A stretch of 64,000 bases of DNA from Astrocystis sublimbata (GCA_022453515.1 JAJNNY010000031.1:186001-250000); one strand, 5' to 3'; positions 13,099 through 26,712 are shown, counted from the stretch's first letter. Numbers and translations are program-made. Notes: generated by a model from the sequence alone, not told the origin.

Positions 13099-15126
13099 GC
13101 GACGCTCAAATCACTCACAACCATGGTGGACTCGAGAAGCCAAGAGAATCAACAAACAGTAAGTCGACAATTTTCTCTGGCATTGTTCTGGAACCGGCAA
13201 TTCGAATTCCATGTGATTTCAGCGCGGCGTTGGGAGGTCTTTTACGGCAATTACACGACATTCCCACGCCATCGATTTGGTCATGAGCTACGACACACGG
13301 AAAGATACCCAGCACGAAGGAGGCCCGACACGGTTTACCCATACACATTTGCATCATAATTCTGAGGAGTTGGTCTGCGGCCCTCCATTGTATTCGAGGA
13401 GATGGATAGAGGAGGAGAAAAAGGGGAAGCGCACGAAGGGAGAGGAGAGGAAGCTTGCAGGAGTTTAGGCGGGAAGTGATTCATACAAGCGGCATGTGGT
13501 CCGCCTTCATCTAGTCATAGTCATCAGTATGCCAATACAATCAATGGTATAAAAGGCTATGCCTACAAACTCCAATTGACCTCGTCCTGCCATTTTCTAG
13601 AGTATGTTCATTGAATGAAACCATGTCAAGTGATCAGCCTGGCACACACTATCTACATTATGTGGTCTTCTGTGATACAACCAACCTACAGTCTGCGGTG
13701 TCAGAGTCCGACTTATTCCTCACTTCACGGACCTGGCTGTGCGTTCTCCTAGCCAATGCAGGGCCACTTTACTATGTCCCAGTATAAGCGCTTAGGAAAG
13801 GTCACGGGTGATGTGATGTGACTTGTGTAACTTTTCAGCTCATAATGAATGCCATTGTTTTGACCACGAGTGAATCCATGTGATATATACAATGTCTCGA
13901 GGGCTAAAGACGACTGATAATATTCACTTTGTCATATAGGTAGACACATGGACACATGACCGGTTGCTGCATGACGATAGGTTACACAGGGTGGCTATAC
14001 TTAGACTTCTCGCAGCATCAATGCTATTCTAGGCTAAAGAAGCAAATGAGAAAGGTGGCCGAGCCAACGTCGGCCAAGTCGAGCAAGAGTGCGGTACTGT
14101 TCGCAACAAACGGGGTTTGGATGGATGGATGGCATGTCATGTCATGTTTCCAGCCTCCAAAGTGTTACCTACTTGGTCTCGATAGTAGGTATGGATTGCT
14201 TCCAGTCAGAGATGAATGAGAAGGTTACTGCGTGGGCTAGGTGTGAGGTCTGTAGGGAGGCCGACTACACTGTGTCACGTGCTTTTCGAAATTCTGCCCG
14301 TAATTGCTGATCCAAGTACCTGTTAATGGACGTGAGAGTATGGATGCATCTGCTCTCCGCTGGTTTGTTTATTCACTACAATCCAAATGCTGTCTGGTTG
14401 ATCTGTAGCAACTGATTGATGAGGCGAGTGCAACTCATGCCCTTGCATGCTACCTGGGATGCTAGGTAGGTACGGTCATAGGTAGCGCGTTCTCCCGCTG
14501 TAGTTCCTGCCTACGCCTCCCTTAGGTACCAGTTACAGCACTTGGCTCTTATCTTATCGGGGCTCTCATGTGCATTAGGTAAGCCGATAGACGACGCTAC
14601 CTACGGACATTTCTTAGGAATGGGCAGGACCTCGGGGAACTTGACCCCAACACCACCTATTTGCGACCGGCCTAAGTACTCGTAGCAGGCATCACAGCAC
14701 CGGCGCTATTGCGAGGCTCCAACACGCACCAAGCAACAGAAGCAGACAAATACAATAGAGAGACTGAGCATCTGCGCAAGCCAACGTATTCACTTCGTGC
14801 AGAGGTGCACAGCGAAAGGAAGGAAGGAGACCCGGCCGAAGTCGCCCTATCAGTGGCCTGCTCCATCGGCTCAGGCTGCGATCAGTACCTACCTACCACC
14901 CGTCATCTCAACCTCGAGCGGCTCCCTGCCAACACGCACGCGTCTCGGTCATATTTCACTGATTCAAGTCCCATTGCTCGTTGCATCGTTTGTCTGTACC
15001 ATGCTAGGAGCTGCGATACTGGCAACCTCAGCGCGGCACCTGTAGTTCTTCTTTTCTAGCCATACAAGTGTCATCTCTCCCACGACTGCCACCCAACCAT
15101 TCATCAACCACACCACATCACCCACG
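13099..15126. other. Intergenic region between cdc20 and the TFIIA large-subunit gene
   Basis: About 2 kb holding the 3' flank of cdc20 and the promoter/leader of the next gene. Short tandem words occur at about 14118-14150 (GGATGGATGG, then repeated CATGT). The 150 bases before 15127 are C- and CA-rich, typical of fungal 5' leaders. Small ORFs show no recognisable motif. Confidence 0.45.
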
Positions 15127-17011
15127 ATGTCGAACTCACAGGTTGGCGGCGTCTACCAGCAGATCATCAATGATGTGATCGCGGCGTCGCGGGTTGACTT
15201 CGAAGAGGGCGGTATTGATGAGGCCGTGCTGGACCAGCTCAAGAGGGTAAGCATCACCATCACCATACGTTCTCTCCCCTTGCGTCATCCATCCCCGGCC
15301 TGTCGCCTTGACATCATTGAAATCAAGGGCAGAAAAGCTATGTCCTCACCACGGATATGTTTGGCGCGTCAGTACGTTGAAAGTGCATCGCGGACGTGGT
15401 GTTGGCGGATGGGATTGTCCTTTGTTTTCCGAGGCCAGCACCGAGAGTCGGTCAGCGGAGCGTAGTGAGAACGGGCGAGTTAGGAGAGGGGGTGGACAGC
15501 ACTATTTGGGGCTTTTATCCCTCCACTACCGACATCCGGGCCTGATGACTCAGACCAGCGCCCATTGGCCTGCGCCCGTCTCGAGCCCCTCCCCCTCCCA
15601 TGTGCTCCACTTGGCCCAAGGCAACTCACTCTCGGCACGCTCCAGGCTCCAGCCCCCAACTCGCCCCAACCTATCTCATGTGCCTACTTCACCCTAATCA
15701 CGTTAGGACCATGTTCCCACCCTTGGTGCCTGGTAGCCTCACTCAGTCGCTCACCATAAGGCTACATCAAGAACTGCCTAGTCCTAGCATTTCATATCCA
15801 CCCCTCCCAGTCTCTCTCAACGCAAGAAGTGATCCTTGGAATACTAACACGGTACGCGACAGGGCTGGCAGAGAAAGTTGACGCAGCAACAACTCGCTCT
15901 CTTCCCCTGGGATCCCAAGCCTGATCCACCACCAGCTCCCGCCACCACGGCCCCAGCACCCCAGCCAAACCCCGGACCTCCTGCGGCAGCTTTGTCCGCT
16001 TCTAATGGCAATGGCTATGCTCAGCAGCAGCAGCAGCAGCCCCCGCCACAGGCTGTGCCTATGCCGGCTGGTCAGCCGTCGGGTGATGCTCGCATCAAGC
16101 CGGAGCCCGCGGTAAAGGTCGAACCGGGCCTCGAGAATACTCAGATGCCGCAGGCTATCCCCCAGGGAGATATGAGTAACATTGCTCAGCAACGTGTGAT
16201 AGCCCAGCTGCAGAACCAGTATGGTGATAGAGCAGCTGCGTCCATCAACAAGCTGAGAGAGCAACCTGGTGGCGGTGTCGCGCAGCCGCAGAACCAGCAA
16301 AGGATGGTGAATCCATCAATGCCTCAGCCATACGCTGGTCAGTATCAGAACAATCCCCAGCAGCAACAGCAGCAATATCGACCCAACCCACCTCAAAATC
16401 CTGCGATGCAGCAGCAGCAGCAGCGCGCCGCTATGGCCAATGGGCAACGCCCACCTCAATCGCAGGTTGATGGAGCTGACGAGGGAAATGACGATCATGT
16501 TGGTGTTCTCCTTCATCAAGCTCGCAACGGCGAGACGACCGAGATGGGCCGAGTGGACATAGATCGAATGCTCCATGCACAGATTGCTGCAAGAGCCAAA
16601 GCTATGGAGGGAGGTGGTTTGATGCTACCGCTGAAGCGTACCAATAAGGGCAAGGCCAAAGACCATCACAGATCGGAGACCATTGCTGGACCATCTCAAT
16701 ACGATGGACCTGACGATGAACTCAAGGAAGAAGATGATGTTGATAGTGATGAGGATGCCATTAACTCAGATCTCGATGATCCTGATGATAACGTCGAGGG
16801 TGATGAGGATGACGAGGAAGGTGGCCAGATCATGCTGTGCATGTATGACAAGGTGCAACGCGTGAAGAATAAGTGGTACGTTCCAATCCCCTTCGGGTAT
16901 CAGAGGCTTTGCTAATCCCCATCTAGGAAGTGTGTCTTGAAGGACGGCGTCCTCAACGTGAATGGAAAAGATTACGTTTTCCATAAAGCAACTGGTGAAT
17001 ACGAGTGGTAA
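15127..17011 (+). CDS. toa1: Transcription factor IIA large (alpha/beta) subunit, Toa1
   Basis: Three exons join(15127..15246, 15863..16875, 16927..17011), 405 aa. Exon 1 encodes the N-terminal four-helix-bundle part (VGGVYQQIINDVIAASRVDF), continuing after splicing as LKRGWQRKLTQQQLALFPW. A long non-conserved spacer rich in Pro and Gln follows, with CAG-encoded Gln runs near 16020, 16360 and 16410. An acidic stretch (EEDDVDSDEDAINSDLDDPD) precedes the conserved C-terminal beta-barrel half, YDKVQRVKNKWKCVLKDGVL, ending GKDYVFHKATGEYEW. The last intron splits the Trp codon of NKW, confirming its placement. TFIIA binds and stabilises TBP on promoter DNA. The first intron (616 bp) is very long for this genome. 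Confidence 0.93.
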
Positions 17012-20000
17012 GCCACCCCTGGTGAGTTACATCGGCCCTTCACTAGGGAGCCAGAGGTTGCTGCGGTGGACGTGAAGCCAGGGGCATCAAGACCTGCATA
17101 CTCACCACGATCTTAAACACTATCACATGCCGGCTGGGCCAAACGCGTTCTCCGGTTTTGGATCTGTGCGCTTTGCCGATTGCGAAAGAGTTGGAAGGGT
17201 CGCTCATGTTGTGGTCATATTTTCAATTTCTTCAGTTGAATTCAACTCGTTTCTGTGGGTTTAGTATCATGCTTCACGAGTCGTCACCATTCCACTTCGC
17301 ATCGTTCTTTTTAACTTTCTCGTTAAGGCTGCGAGAGAGGGGAGATAATCCTTGAGATTTGGTCGCAATGGATGAAGAAACAGCATCTGAGGTAGAAGGC
17401 TTTCTTACGTCACATCACGTTACGGCAGGAAAACCCGGATCTGGTCTCTACGGCCCAACAAGCAAAACCACTCATGCTACTTTAATGTACGTTTATAGAC
17501 ACACGCGAATTGAATTTTAAGAGCCTTCGTGCACGGTGTTGTCTGACTTGTGGTGATAAATGCAAAGCGCCTAACTATCTAAGACCATCACAAGCCGCTC
17601 GCACTTTTTGGGAGTTGGCGTGAATGATAGGCGTAGTTGCGTCGCAATATACTGGTTTGCATCCATCTTATCTAGTAATCATCGCTGGGTTGGCATAGGG
17701 ATCTCTTTGCCCTTAGGTATCTATCTATCTACATACTCGACTACCCTCTCACCTCGACTATGTATGTACTTACGAGTGTACTTGACCTCGTGTTAGACTT
17801 AGTTATATGGGGTTACGGTGACTTGTGATGATGTGTGTGTTTTTGAAGGTGGATGAAGCAATACGGCGGAATGAGATGCTCGGTGGCGTGCTGGCTGCAC
17901 ATGGTGATTTGCATTGGAGAGAAACTTCGATGCTTAAGCCGTAGACCGAGACCGAGGCCAGAAGTAAGGTGGATGGGAAGGAGAAAGGGGCCAGGTAATT
18001 GGATAAATGGTCAGCATTTATGCTAGGTCGGTAAGGTAGAATGCGCGGTTGAGGACATGGTACCTACCTCAGAGGGCGTGGGAGGAGGCACATTGATGTC
18101 GACTCGCCATGGTAAGTTTCCATAGATGCCCATGTATACATAGGCGAGGAGCTTGCAATGTAAGCATGTATATACTTGGTTCAGTTGTCTCTCGCTAATG
18201 AAGCAGAGTAGTAGGTTGGTGAGAGAAGTTTGTGTATTACTATGGGTGGGATCTTACTCTGAACAAATAAATGCACCTCTTAGCAAGGTCTTTGATCGAG
18301 GGCTACAGACGGGGTCGAGTTGTGTGGCGTTGCTTGGGATGTGCTGCGCTAATTTTAGAGTTTGGTTTTACGACTTTTGGTATATGATGATTCGCTCGAG
18401 GCTGCATGTGACTTGACGTAGTAGGCTTCGCAAGACTATATGAGACTCATGGTTTCGAGTATGTGAGTTTTGGAGGATAGATCATTACATGAGGTATTCT
18501 ATAAGGTGGTTGTGTACTTGCTACCTAGGTAATTAGCGGTTGCCGATGAGGTTTGTGACATTAAACACCGGCCTCGGACTCACCACATTATTGCAAGATA
18601 AGATTTGCGATACCGTAGTCTACCAGTATATACTTGTGATAGTCTATCTACTTGTCTCAATTGTGATTATTCATTATAAACCAATAACAGCATCACATTT
18701 GAGCTGTCATTTGCGACTTATGCGGACTGATGGTATTGTTCATCCAGGATACGCGAAGCTGTGCCTCAAGAGCCAGTCCTCTGCCGCCCAAAGATTCAAA
18801 CGGGACTACAAGTCTCACATATTTTGGTTCGACTGGTATTTTAGCCCAATGAGAGAATGTTTAATATGAGAACAGATGCAGTCAAGGTGCATGAAGTGAT
18901 CATCTGGTGATCATCTGCTCCGCCAATGGGTAAGACATGATAATCAAAACTGGGCATGCCCATGTGACATAATCATTGTACGATGTGTATATGCATCATG
19001 GCACAAGCAGGTTGTTGCGAACTCGGACCTGGTCTCAGTTTCATGTTCTCGGCACGATAAGAATATGATATGTCACTGTGGATGAGCCCACACACCATTA
19101 CCACAACCGAACAATTTCTGGTGGCAGTGGTGTAGAAATCTTGCGACTTCATTGGAGTAGCCGATTAATTAGGCAATGTACGGTCGCTAGGTTTCTCCGT
19201 ACTCCCTGTCGTCGGTCGTCTTGTGCGCGAAGATCAACTTCGTCAGATGGTTCCTCTCGTCGGAGTCTCGTGACTCTGAACAATGAGACATAAGCACAGT
19301 TTTGTTGACTTCGAACTCAAGTACACGAGTTTTGTCGGTACACCGCCTATTTCATTTCCGGGCCCAGTGCCATGGATCGATCGCTCTGTCCCGCCGCCCC
19401 GTAGCCTGGTTAGGAGCTATCGCTTTTACCAGCTTTACCGTGCCCGCCGCAGTCGCTCTTGTGCGCCAGTTTCCGGCAGTCGATCTCAGCGGTGCTAGCT
19501 TTCTTTGTTATTGTTCGAGATGCAGGCTTGTTGCCTGATCCGGAATTATGTCTCACGGGATGGTACCCGTACACACCGACCTGGCGTAAACGAGGGTCCC
19601 GACAGTCTGGTAGCATCCCTCTTTTTTGTTCCCACTTTACCTCGTCTTGCAGGATTATTGGCGCCGAGTCGTCACAGCAGTTTCACGCTAGGGCCCCTCA
19701 GCCAGATTTGACGTAAGCGCTAGGTTGGCAAGGATAATCGGAGAAGTGATGGGTTGGCTCGGGTGGGTGGCGAGGGTGGTGCTGCCATCCATAGCAGCCG
19801 GCGTCAACTATACCCTGGCGCGATACGCGCGCCCCTCGAGATGATCCTTGAGAGTTAAAATACCGGTCAGACATGTGCACAGAATAGATGGCATGGGTCG
19901 TTGAGTTAGTTGCAGTGTCACAGTGTGCAGCAATGCCACGTCGAATGCTTTTGCTTTGCTGAGGCTCGAGTGCTGGCCAGGCTCGAGGCCATCCATCGTT

Positions 20001-23000
20001 TAAACCGCTCGACAGGCATCGGCCCAAGCTGGAGGCACTTGGCACCCACTATGACACTCAAGGGATGATTCAAAAGAGATTGCTCAGCCGAGATAGGGAA
20101 ATCGCACCTTAGCCCCAACACACTCTGAGGATAGTGATCGCCGGTGCATTGGCGGTGGAGGAAACTTAACAACTTAGTCTCTGCGTGGCTCTCTAGTTGC
20201 CGTGCGAGTCCGTGAATCTATGCTGTTTAAGATAGTCTTCGGGAAACCCGATATTGCATGGCCGTCCCTTGGAAAGACACTGGAATGGCGAGATCCTGCC
20301 GAGGTTGCCAACGTCCTCCAGGATTCGTACCTAGTCAATTACCTGGATACCTAGGTAGTGATATGGCAGAAAATGACATAGTAGAAACCATACCGTGCCG
20401 TGTCTTTATGTCAATTTGCCGACCTGCGAGTGGGAACTCTCGCTTTGGCCGCGTGCCATGCAAGCACGGTGGTCCGGAATAAGCATAGTATATGAACCTT
20501 GTGTGAAATGACCAATACGAATTTGAAAAAGACTGGTCCAGTGCCGCCTTTCCATAACGTATATACACATGACTGCGTTGGTGATCAAAAGGACACACGA
20601 AGAGGACATCTCGCGGAGCTACTCGCAGTGTGACTCGAGTTGGTGGAAAAGCACAAAGAAGGAGAGAAGGGTGCTTTGACGGAAGGGTGGTGGGTGTCCT
20701 TGTTCGTCCAAGATGAGGTTACCCGACAGTTTGGATACACTACCAGAACGACAATCTGATTGGTTACGGGCCTCGGGCCTCTATTCCCAGTCTGGCAGTT
20801 CATTCAGCACATCTTCAACCTAGCCTATAATATTATGCTAACATTTATGTTAGTTCTTACACACACACACATGGTCTATGTATTTCATCGCTTTCATGGA
20901 CGTACTGTCTACTTCGGCCAAGTAGACAGTCTACATAGTACACACCCATCCGCGATCCTCGACCAGCATGCTTGGTACCTGGCAGAGACAGAAGGTGTGC
21001 CAACAATGATTTGTGCGGGAGCTACATTCGCAACTCAGCTGAGCTTGAGCGGACTCCACGTACATACCAGGCTAGGAACACAATCCAAGTCTCTTTCGTT
21101 CATCGCGACACCGGCCGCCCGGTCATGCTTCTTGTTGGTTGTCGACTGCATTGTGCGCTGGCGAGTGATCTGCTCACTCGAATAGAGCCACGGGCCGCTC
21201 GAACTGGCCGAGACAACATTGCCAAGCTGATATAGCGGTATCTGACGTGGCCGTCGATACATCCTTACTTGGGTACTACCTACTGCTACATAGATGTACA
21301 TATCAGGGGAGGCCGTGGTAATTAATATCTTGCTATACTCGATGCGATTGGTCGTCAGTGTGAGCTCTAATTGTCGTGCTTGCATAGCAATTGTAGTACC
21401 TAGGATCTTGTACGGATTGCCAACGTCCCGAGGATCGACCTACCCCAAGAGTACCTACCGGATACCCTATTCCAGAGGAGGGGGTGTTCTTATCCTGTCA
21501 TGAGGATAATGGAACCTCCTTGGTGAGTCGTGCCTTTTGGGATAGCACCCAATGCGTGTGACGTTATGCCAGTGAGTTGCGACGTTCAATTCGAGGGTCG
21601 GCTTACATGGGCGTCTCGCCTTGGAATTCATCATATCAGTAACCAAGGCACTGTGTCGTGTTACATAGAGTTTTATAGGTAGGAAGGATGCTCTCTTGTT
21701 TAGCTGTTCATGAAGATCGTAAGTATTGCTGCAGCCTGGTCAGCACGCACCGAGGAGTTTCAGTTGGAAATACACAATATTTAGTCGAGTGTCGTACGTG
21801 AGATTGGCCCTTTAGTTGTGGTGTATTGAACAGGGCTATCTTTCGCTACAATGACTTTTGAGTCCCGGTATTGACCCTCGCGTTCCAGATGCACAAGGAA
21901 CCACACTGAGATGCAGTGCTTATCAGTCTCCCCCTGAATACGAGCTTATTGTTTAGCAAGACAATGCCAGGCTGAGTTGATGCGACTTTCGCAACATAGC
22001 TGTTGCTGAACGGGTGAAGAAATGACGTGTTCCCGGCATAAACGCCTGGCCACTGTGCATATTCCGACACGTAACCCCAACGCTCTTACTGCTGTTCACT
22101 GCAGACATTGTGACCTGAGAATATTAGTGAGATACTTCCACTACTTGCCGACTCGGTGGGGAATCCCAGGGAGGGTCGTGCCATGCCACCCGAATTGCCG
22201 GGAAAGGGACGACGAGTCTGTTGGTTGCAAGTGAAGAGATGGTGTTCCCATCTTCTACATGGACCAGTAAGTGACACAAGTGTCGCCATGTATATGTACG
22301 CCAAGAAATAATCAAGTACATATCGGTACGTGAATGGAGGCTTGTGTGAAGTTGTTGTCTCATCTGCAATTGAACCTGAATCCATCCCGTCTCTCTCGTC
22401 GTACGTCACTCTCAGTAGGAGAATGCGACGATCAGCTCAGCCAAAATGACTTGAAACGCATTCTTTACTATTTTCCTACTCTTGAGCTCTTGTTTTCTGC
22501 AATTCCCTGTAGTTTCAGGTGCGATATGTTATCATTCCTGTTGTGAGCCGATGAGCGAGAACATTGCGCATTAACCGGACGCGAGTATTCTTGTCGCAGA
22601 AACACTCTTTCAAACTTGAAACTCCGTGGTTTCTCGGCCCATAGGAGGCTGTCTGGCTTGTATCCCATTCGTAACGAATAAAAGAAGCTGCAGTTTAATC
22701 GAGGTTTAAGGGCTGGAGACGTGGTGGCATTTGTGAACAATACACTGTTGGCAGTAGGTGGCTCGCAGCTAACGCACAGCCAACACTACACAGGCCGGCA
22801 AGCAAGTATATGATCATCAGACAAAAGGGCACTTTTTTTTGTCAGGATCCCATTTCCGATATTGACATCTGATGCGGAGCGTGGATCGAGAAGGGAGAGC
22901 TACCTCGTGATACAGAAACGGCGCAACAATTAACAGTCCAACAGCGTGATAGTCAATGAGAACGATCGCTCAACAGACTTAATTACAAAAACACGAATAT

Positions 23001-26000
23001 CCATTTGACAGCGCTTCTTTAATGATGGCCTTGTGCGACGTTTTCTGCCTCATACTGAACCGACCATCATGAGTCTCGCCGGTGAACCCCCGGGGCCCCT
23101 TTTCAGCTAGGTAGCTTGCACAACAACGAGACTTAGCTGGACAAGACTCTATGTGCACTGAATACCGGTACACCAAGAGCAGTTATGGGAGCCGCATCTG
23201 TTGGTTCTCTCGGCGTGGGTAGCCGCAGCTCAATTTGGCGCTACTCTCCGCTTCCCGAGACACAAGCGTTGACATCGATTGGGAGCTTATCCTCTAGGTT
23301 AGGGACCTAGACGGGCGGTCGCATTGAGTGGTAACACATACAACTAGCCGTACGACAGCCAGGATGCCGCCCCTCCAAAAATGTGAGACCCGGGAAACGG
23401 TTTATTGGCGGGACGACCCGTTGGTGTGGATGATCCTCCATCTCCATGTCCGCGGTTCAGTGCTAGTAAGTATGACACACCTGTGAGTGAGTGCATTCTT
23501 GACTGCCTCTGAATCCAACACTGTATTACGAAAACATTCGATAGACTATTGTTGGGTTGAAGATCCAGGCCTTGCACAGGCAGGTATTTATTTAGAATCT
23601 CCCAACGGTAGCGAATGAGGTGCCTTTGCCGTTAAGTAGTGACATACCTTCCTTGCTTTGTATGGCGCAGGCGATGAACTCACCACCAATAAACGGTTAT
23701 CACTGCATTTGTGTCAATCTTCTGTCTTTGTTGATACGAACACTGCTTACCTCGGCGACCAATTGCAGAGTTGGTTTTGGTCAAAGAACACGAGTTATAA
23801 ACCCAATGCGGGAAGTGTTTGATGGATGGCAAGTCTGTGACACTAAAGAAGTCGAGGTGACTTAAAATGTCCTCGTCAAACTTGGAAGAGAGCTGCAAAC
23901 TTAGATAATTGGTTACGCAACAGCTCTTCTGGGTTGGAGCTGCTAAACTCGGTGTATATTGTGTCGCCCAAGGTCAGCTGCTGGTGGCGAAATAATCGAC
24001 GCATAGGCTGTCTCCGCAAGTGTACTATTTATTGCATGAATGTGCATTCTAGACATTGTTAATACTATCTGCTTGTGCATATTGAGGAATAGCCCCAGTT
24101 GGAAGCTTGCTCGAACCCTTGAATAGGAAAGAAAGATCACATCATGAAAGTATATCCGTCTGTGTACCACAATACATACCTTGAGGTAGCAGGACGTACG
24201 AATATTGTTTTCATCAGCATCGATATCTGAACAAGGTGGGGGGGTTGCGTATGTAATGGCGTTACCTTGACCCCCAACAGATGTCATTTCTTTGTTCCAG
24301 TCCTGGTCACCGTGCACGTGCGCGCGAGGAAGTGACCGGGCTCGCTTGGGGCGGGTGTTGTTGACCCATGTACACATCTCGTGAGGAATCACAGTGCGCC
24401 CTTGCATTCGACGTACGGATACGCAGTTCAGGTACTCGTAGCCTCTGACGTTGACCTCGTATGGCTCGCTCGGAAGCGTCTAATCACAGGCATCCTCGGT
24501 TCATGATATTGATGAATTCGTGGTATGCATGTATGTAGTAAGTAGCGTTGATGCCGGGGACAGTGAAGCTTGATGAAATATTAACTAAGTATGGAAAAGA
24601 ATGAGCATCTGAGTGAGGGATGCTTGGATGGGCAGATGGATGAAATCCTACTAGTATGCTATAGCTCTAGAGCCTATATCAGCCAGATATGTATGGACAT
24701 CAGTCAGGACCAGATTCCATCCAGGCGTTCTTCTGGTGCGTGTTGTCCACGTTCTCGGCCATGTGTAAGTGAGCAAGTACCTACATACTTGCATGCGAAA
24801 CCCGGCTCGGCTGGGTCCTGACATCAAATGGCAGACGTGCACTTCTTGTGCCTTACAACGACACCTACATAGTACATGCGCTACTGCAGGTCATTGCCGG
24901 CGGGTACTGAGCAACCAGAGTTGAGTGCCTCTGGCCCAGGCATGCGAGGTCCTGTCCGGGCCTACAGCTAACAGTACTTTCCTAACATGGTCTAAGTCCA
25001 AACTCAAACTGACCGCCTTAAGATGCATACCTAAGCTTTTGCCCGAGTGCGTGCTCGTCGCTCGAGGAGACCTGAGGAACAGAATGATGACCCGCATACG
25101 ACTTAGCCGTTTCCCATACCGAGTCGGCTGGTCCGTGCTAGAGTGTGACGTCGTCACCGTGGCCAGGGGCATCCAATACGCTACACTGACGCCTGCAGGT
25201 AAGTACTTGTACTCTTTCATCAGTTACCTTTTCTGTACCCGGTACATTTCTCCTCAGACCACCAGCCAGACAGCCGCATTGTTCACTCTGTCCATCCATG
25301 CAGTATGTGTATTTAGGCGAGGATGCAGAAGTATGTGTGTGTAGGTTAGTGCTAGGTACTGAAAGTATTAGGTAATCGATCAAAGTTCCCTCAGATCCCA
25401 CTTGAGTCGAATCCGAATACCTGATGCCATTATTACAGGCTGGTGCGGGAGGCTGAGCTTAGATACGCACAGTACCTACTCGAAGCTGCGCGTACCTCAA
25501 AGGTACTCATCCAAGATATCTACATGTACCGCAGCACATCGACACCCTAGCAGATGCCCAGCTAGCACCGTGGGTTAGTGTCTGCCCGCCCCTGGTCCCC
25601 GTCCCGCAGCCTCTTACGTTTCGGCTACATCCTTGTCGAGCTCGTCACCCTTGCCATTGTCACCCTTGTCTATGAAGTGTAGATACTGCGCGCCGCCCGC
25701 CCTCGTCCGCGACGGTGCCGGCGAGCAGCAGTCGAAGGGCTGGGCTTGACAGGATGGATCGAGGACTAAGCCACCACTGGCCCGGGCTGGGCTGGAAGTT
25801 AGACGCCGCTAAGCCCTATTGAGTGGCCGCGCGCTGCTGCAGCACCTAATGGTGCAGGTACTCGTAGGTACCCAAGTACTCTACGTTCCTCTACGTACCT
25901 CGAGGTCGCTCTACCTGGCCGAGTACATGATACCTGCACCCCGAGTTTCCCACCGCTACCTGCGCGCAGCAGCCCAAGTACCCAAGTAGCGCAACCGACA

Positions 26001-26128
26001 GCGCAAGTCGCGCACGCAGGCAGCCCAGATGCCAGGCACGCCAGGTTACCTGACCTGATATTGTACAGTCGCATACTGTACCGTACCGGCCTCTGCTTCT
26101 TGCCTCTGCCTCTCTGCCTCTGCCGCCA
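17012..26128. other. Long gene-poor interval upstream of the LaeA-like gene
   Basis: Roughly 9 kb in which I recognise no protein-coding gene, tRNA or transposon. ORFs are short (under about 150 aa) and carry no family motif. By eye the composition is not strongly AT-rich, so it does not look like heavily RIP-mutated repeat DNA. It contains two exact TACCTAGGTA palindromes (18522-18531 and 20348-20357), a perfect hairpin at 20904-20930, a short CA run near 20862, and GC-richer DNA from about 25560 on that may be promoter and leader of the methyltransferase gene. Unannotated noncoding transcripts are possible but not shown. Confidence 0.5.
20904..20930. repeat. Perfect 11-bp inverted repeat (hairpin)
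   Basis: ACTGTCTACTT at 20904-20914 is followed by a five-base spacer CGGCC and the exact reverse complement AAGTAGACAGT at 20920-20930. There is no gene nearby, so its role (transcript hairpin, protein-binding palindrome or chance) is unknown. Confidence 0.7.
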
Positions 26129-26224
26129 ATGCCTTCGTCAAGCGTCACACTCCCCCACCGTCACCAAAACCCATTCTTTCCAACCTGCAATTCCTTGCTC
26201 GACCTTGTCGCGATCCCGACATAA
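26129..26224 (+). promoter_or_regulatory. Upstream ORF 1 in the leader of the LaeA-like gene (31 codons)
   Basis: ATG in a strong context (GCCGCCAATGCC) opens a 31-residue frame closed by TAA at 26222-26224, about 490 bases upstream of the main start. It lies in a C-rich stretch that looks like 5' leader. Whether it is in the mRNA depends on the transcription start, which the sequence does not reveal. Confidence 0.4.
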
Positions 26225-26504
26225 AAATATCACGCTCTCTATCCGAACCTAATCCGTGTTTAAATATTACTCTTTGCTCGCCTCGGCACCCGCCTCTTCC
26301 ACGTCTTTCCCCCGGCTTCACTTGCGACATTCCCATCTACTCCATCTATCTTGTCTATCTGCTGTCTGCTGTCTGCTGTCGTTCTAGCAGCCCGCCGCGC
26401 CACTGGCACTCACAATTCGCCCCTTCGTGCTTTGGCCTATTTCGCTGTACTCTACGTGCCTTGAACACCTATCCCAGCCTGCGGCACCTATCCCCTTGTG
26501 CTTC

Positions 26505-26557
26505 ATGCATTGTTTCCCAATAGCCGTACTTCCATGACATTTACGACGCTATTCTAG
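26505..26557 (+). promoter_or_regulatory. Upstream ORFs 2 and 3, overlapping stop/start
   Basis: A 10-codon frame begins at ATG 26505 and ends with TGA at 26535-26537. That TGA overlaps the ATG (26534-26536) of a second, 7-codon frame ending with TAG at 26557. The ATGA overlap resembles termination-reinitiation junctions. The function is inferred from arrangement only. Confidence 0.4.
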
Positions 26558-26682
26558 CTGTTGCGAAGTTAATTCGGACTCGATCTGAGCTGCTGCCGGC
26601 ACCTGGCGAGCAGCTTGTACAGTTCCTCCTCATCGCCACACTCACCTATACTGAGAAGTAGGAACATCGTACCACTTACCGC

Positions 26683-26712
26683 ATGACGAAATTGGCTGTC
26701 ATAAAAAATTAG
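26683..26712 (+). promoter_or_regulatory. Upstream ORF 4, ending two bases before the main ATG
   Basis: A 9-codon frame (MTKLAVIKN) starts at ATG 26683 and terminates with TAG at 26710-26712. The main coding ATG is at 26715. Such close spacing would normally hinder reinitiation at the main ATG, unless scanning ribosomes bypass the uORF or move backwards after termination. It could therefore reduce translation of the methyltransferase. Confidence 0.45.

Noticed and set aside
15308..15881. ORFs of 64-129 codons inside the first TFIIA intron
   Set aside because: They have no motif and lie in an intron whose splicing is required to join the conserved TFIIA segments.
17012..26128. RIP-inactivated transposon remnants in the gene-poor interval
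   Set aside because: By eye the DNA is not AT-rich enough, and no reverse transcriptase, transposase, LTR or terminal inverted repeat was found.
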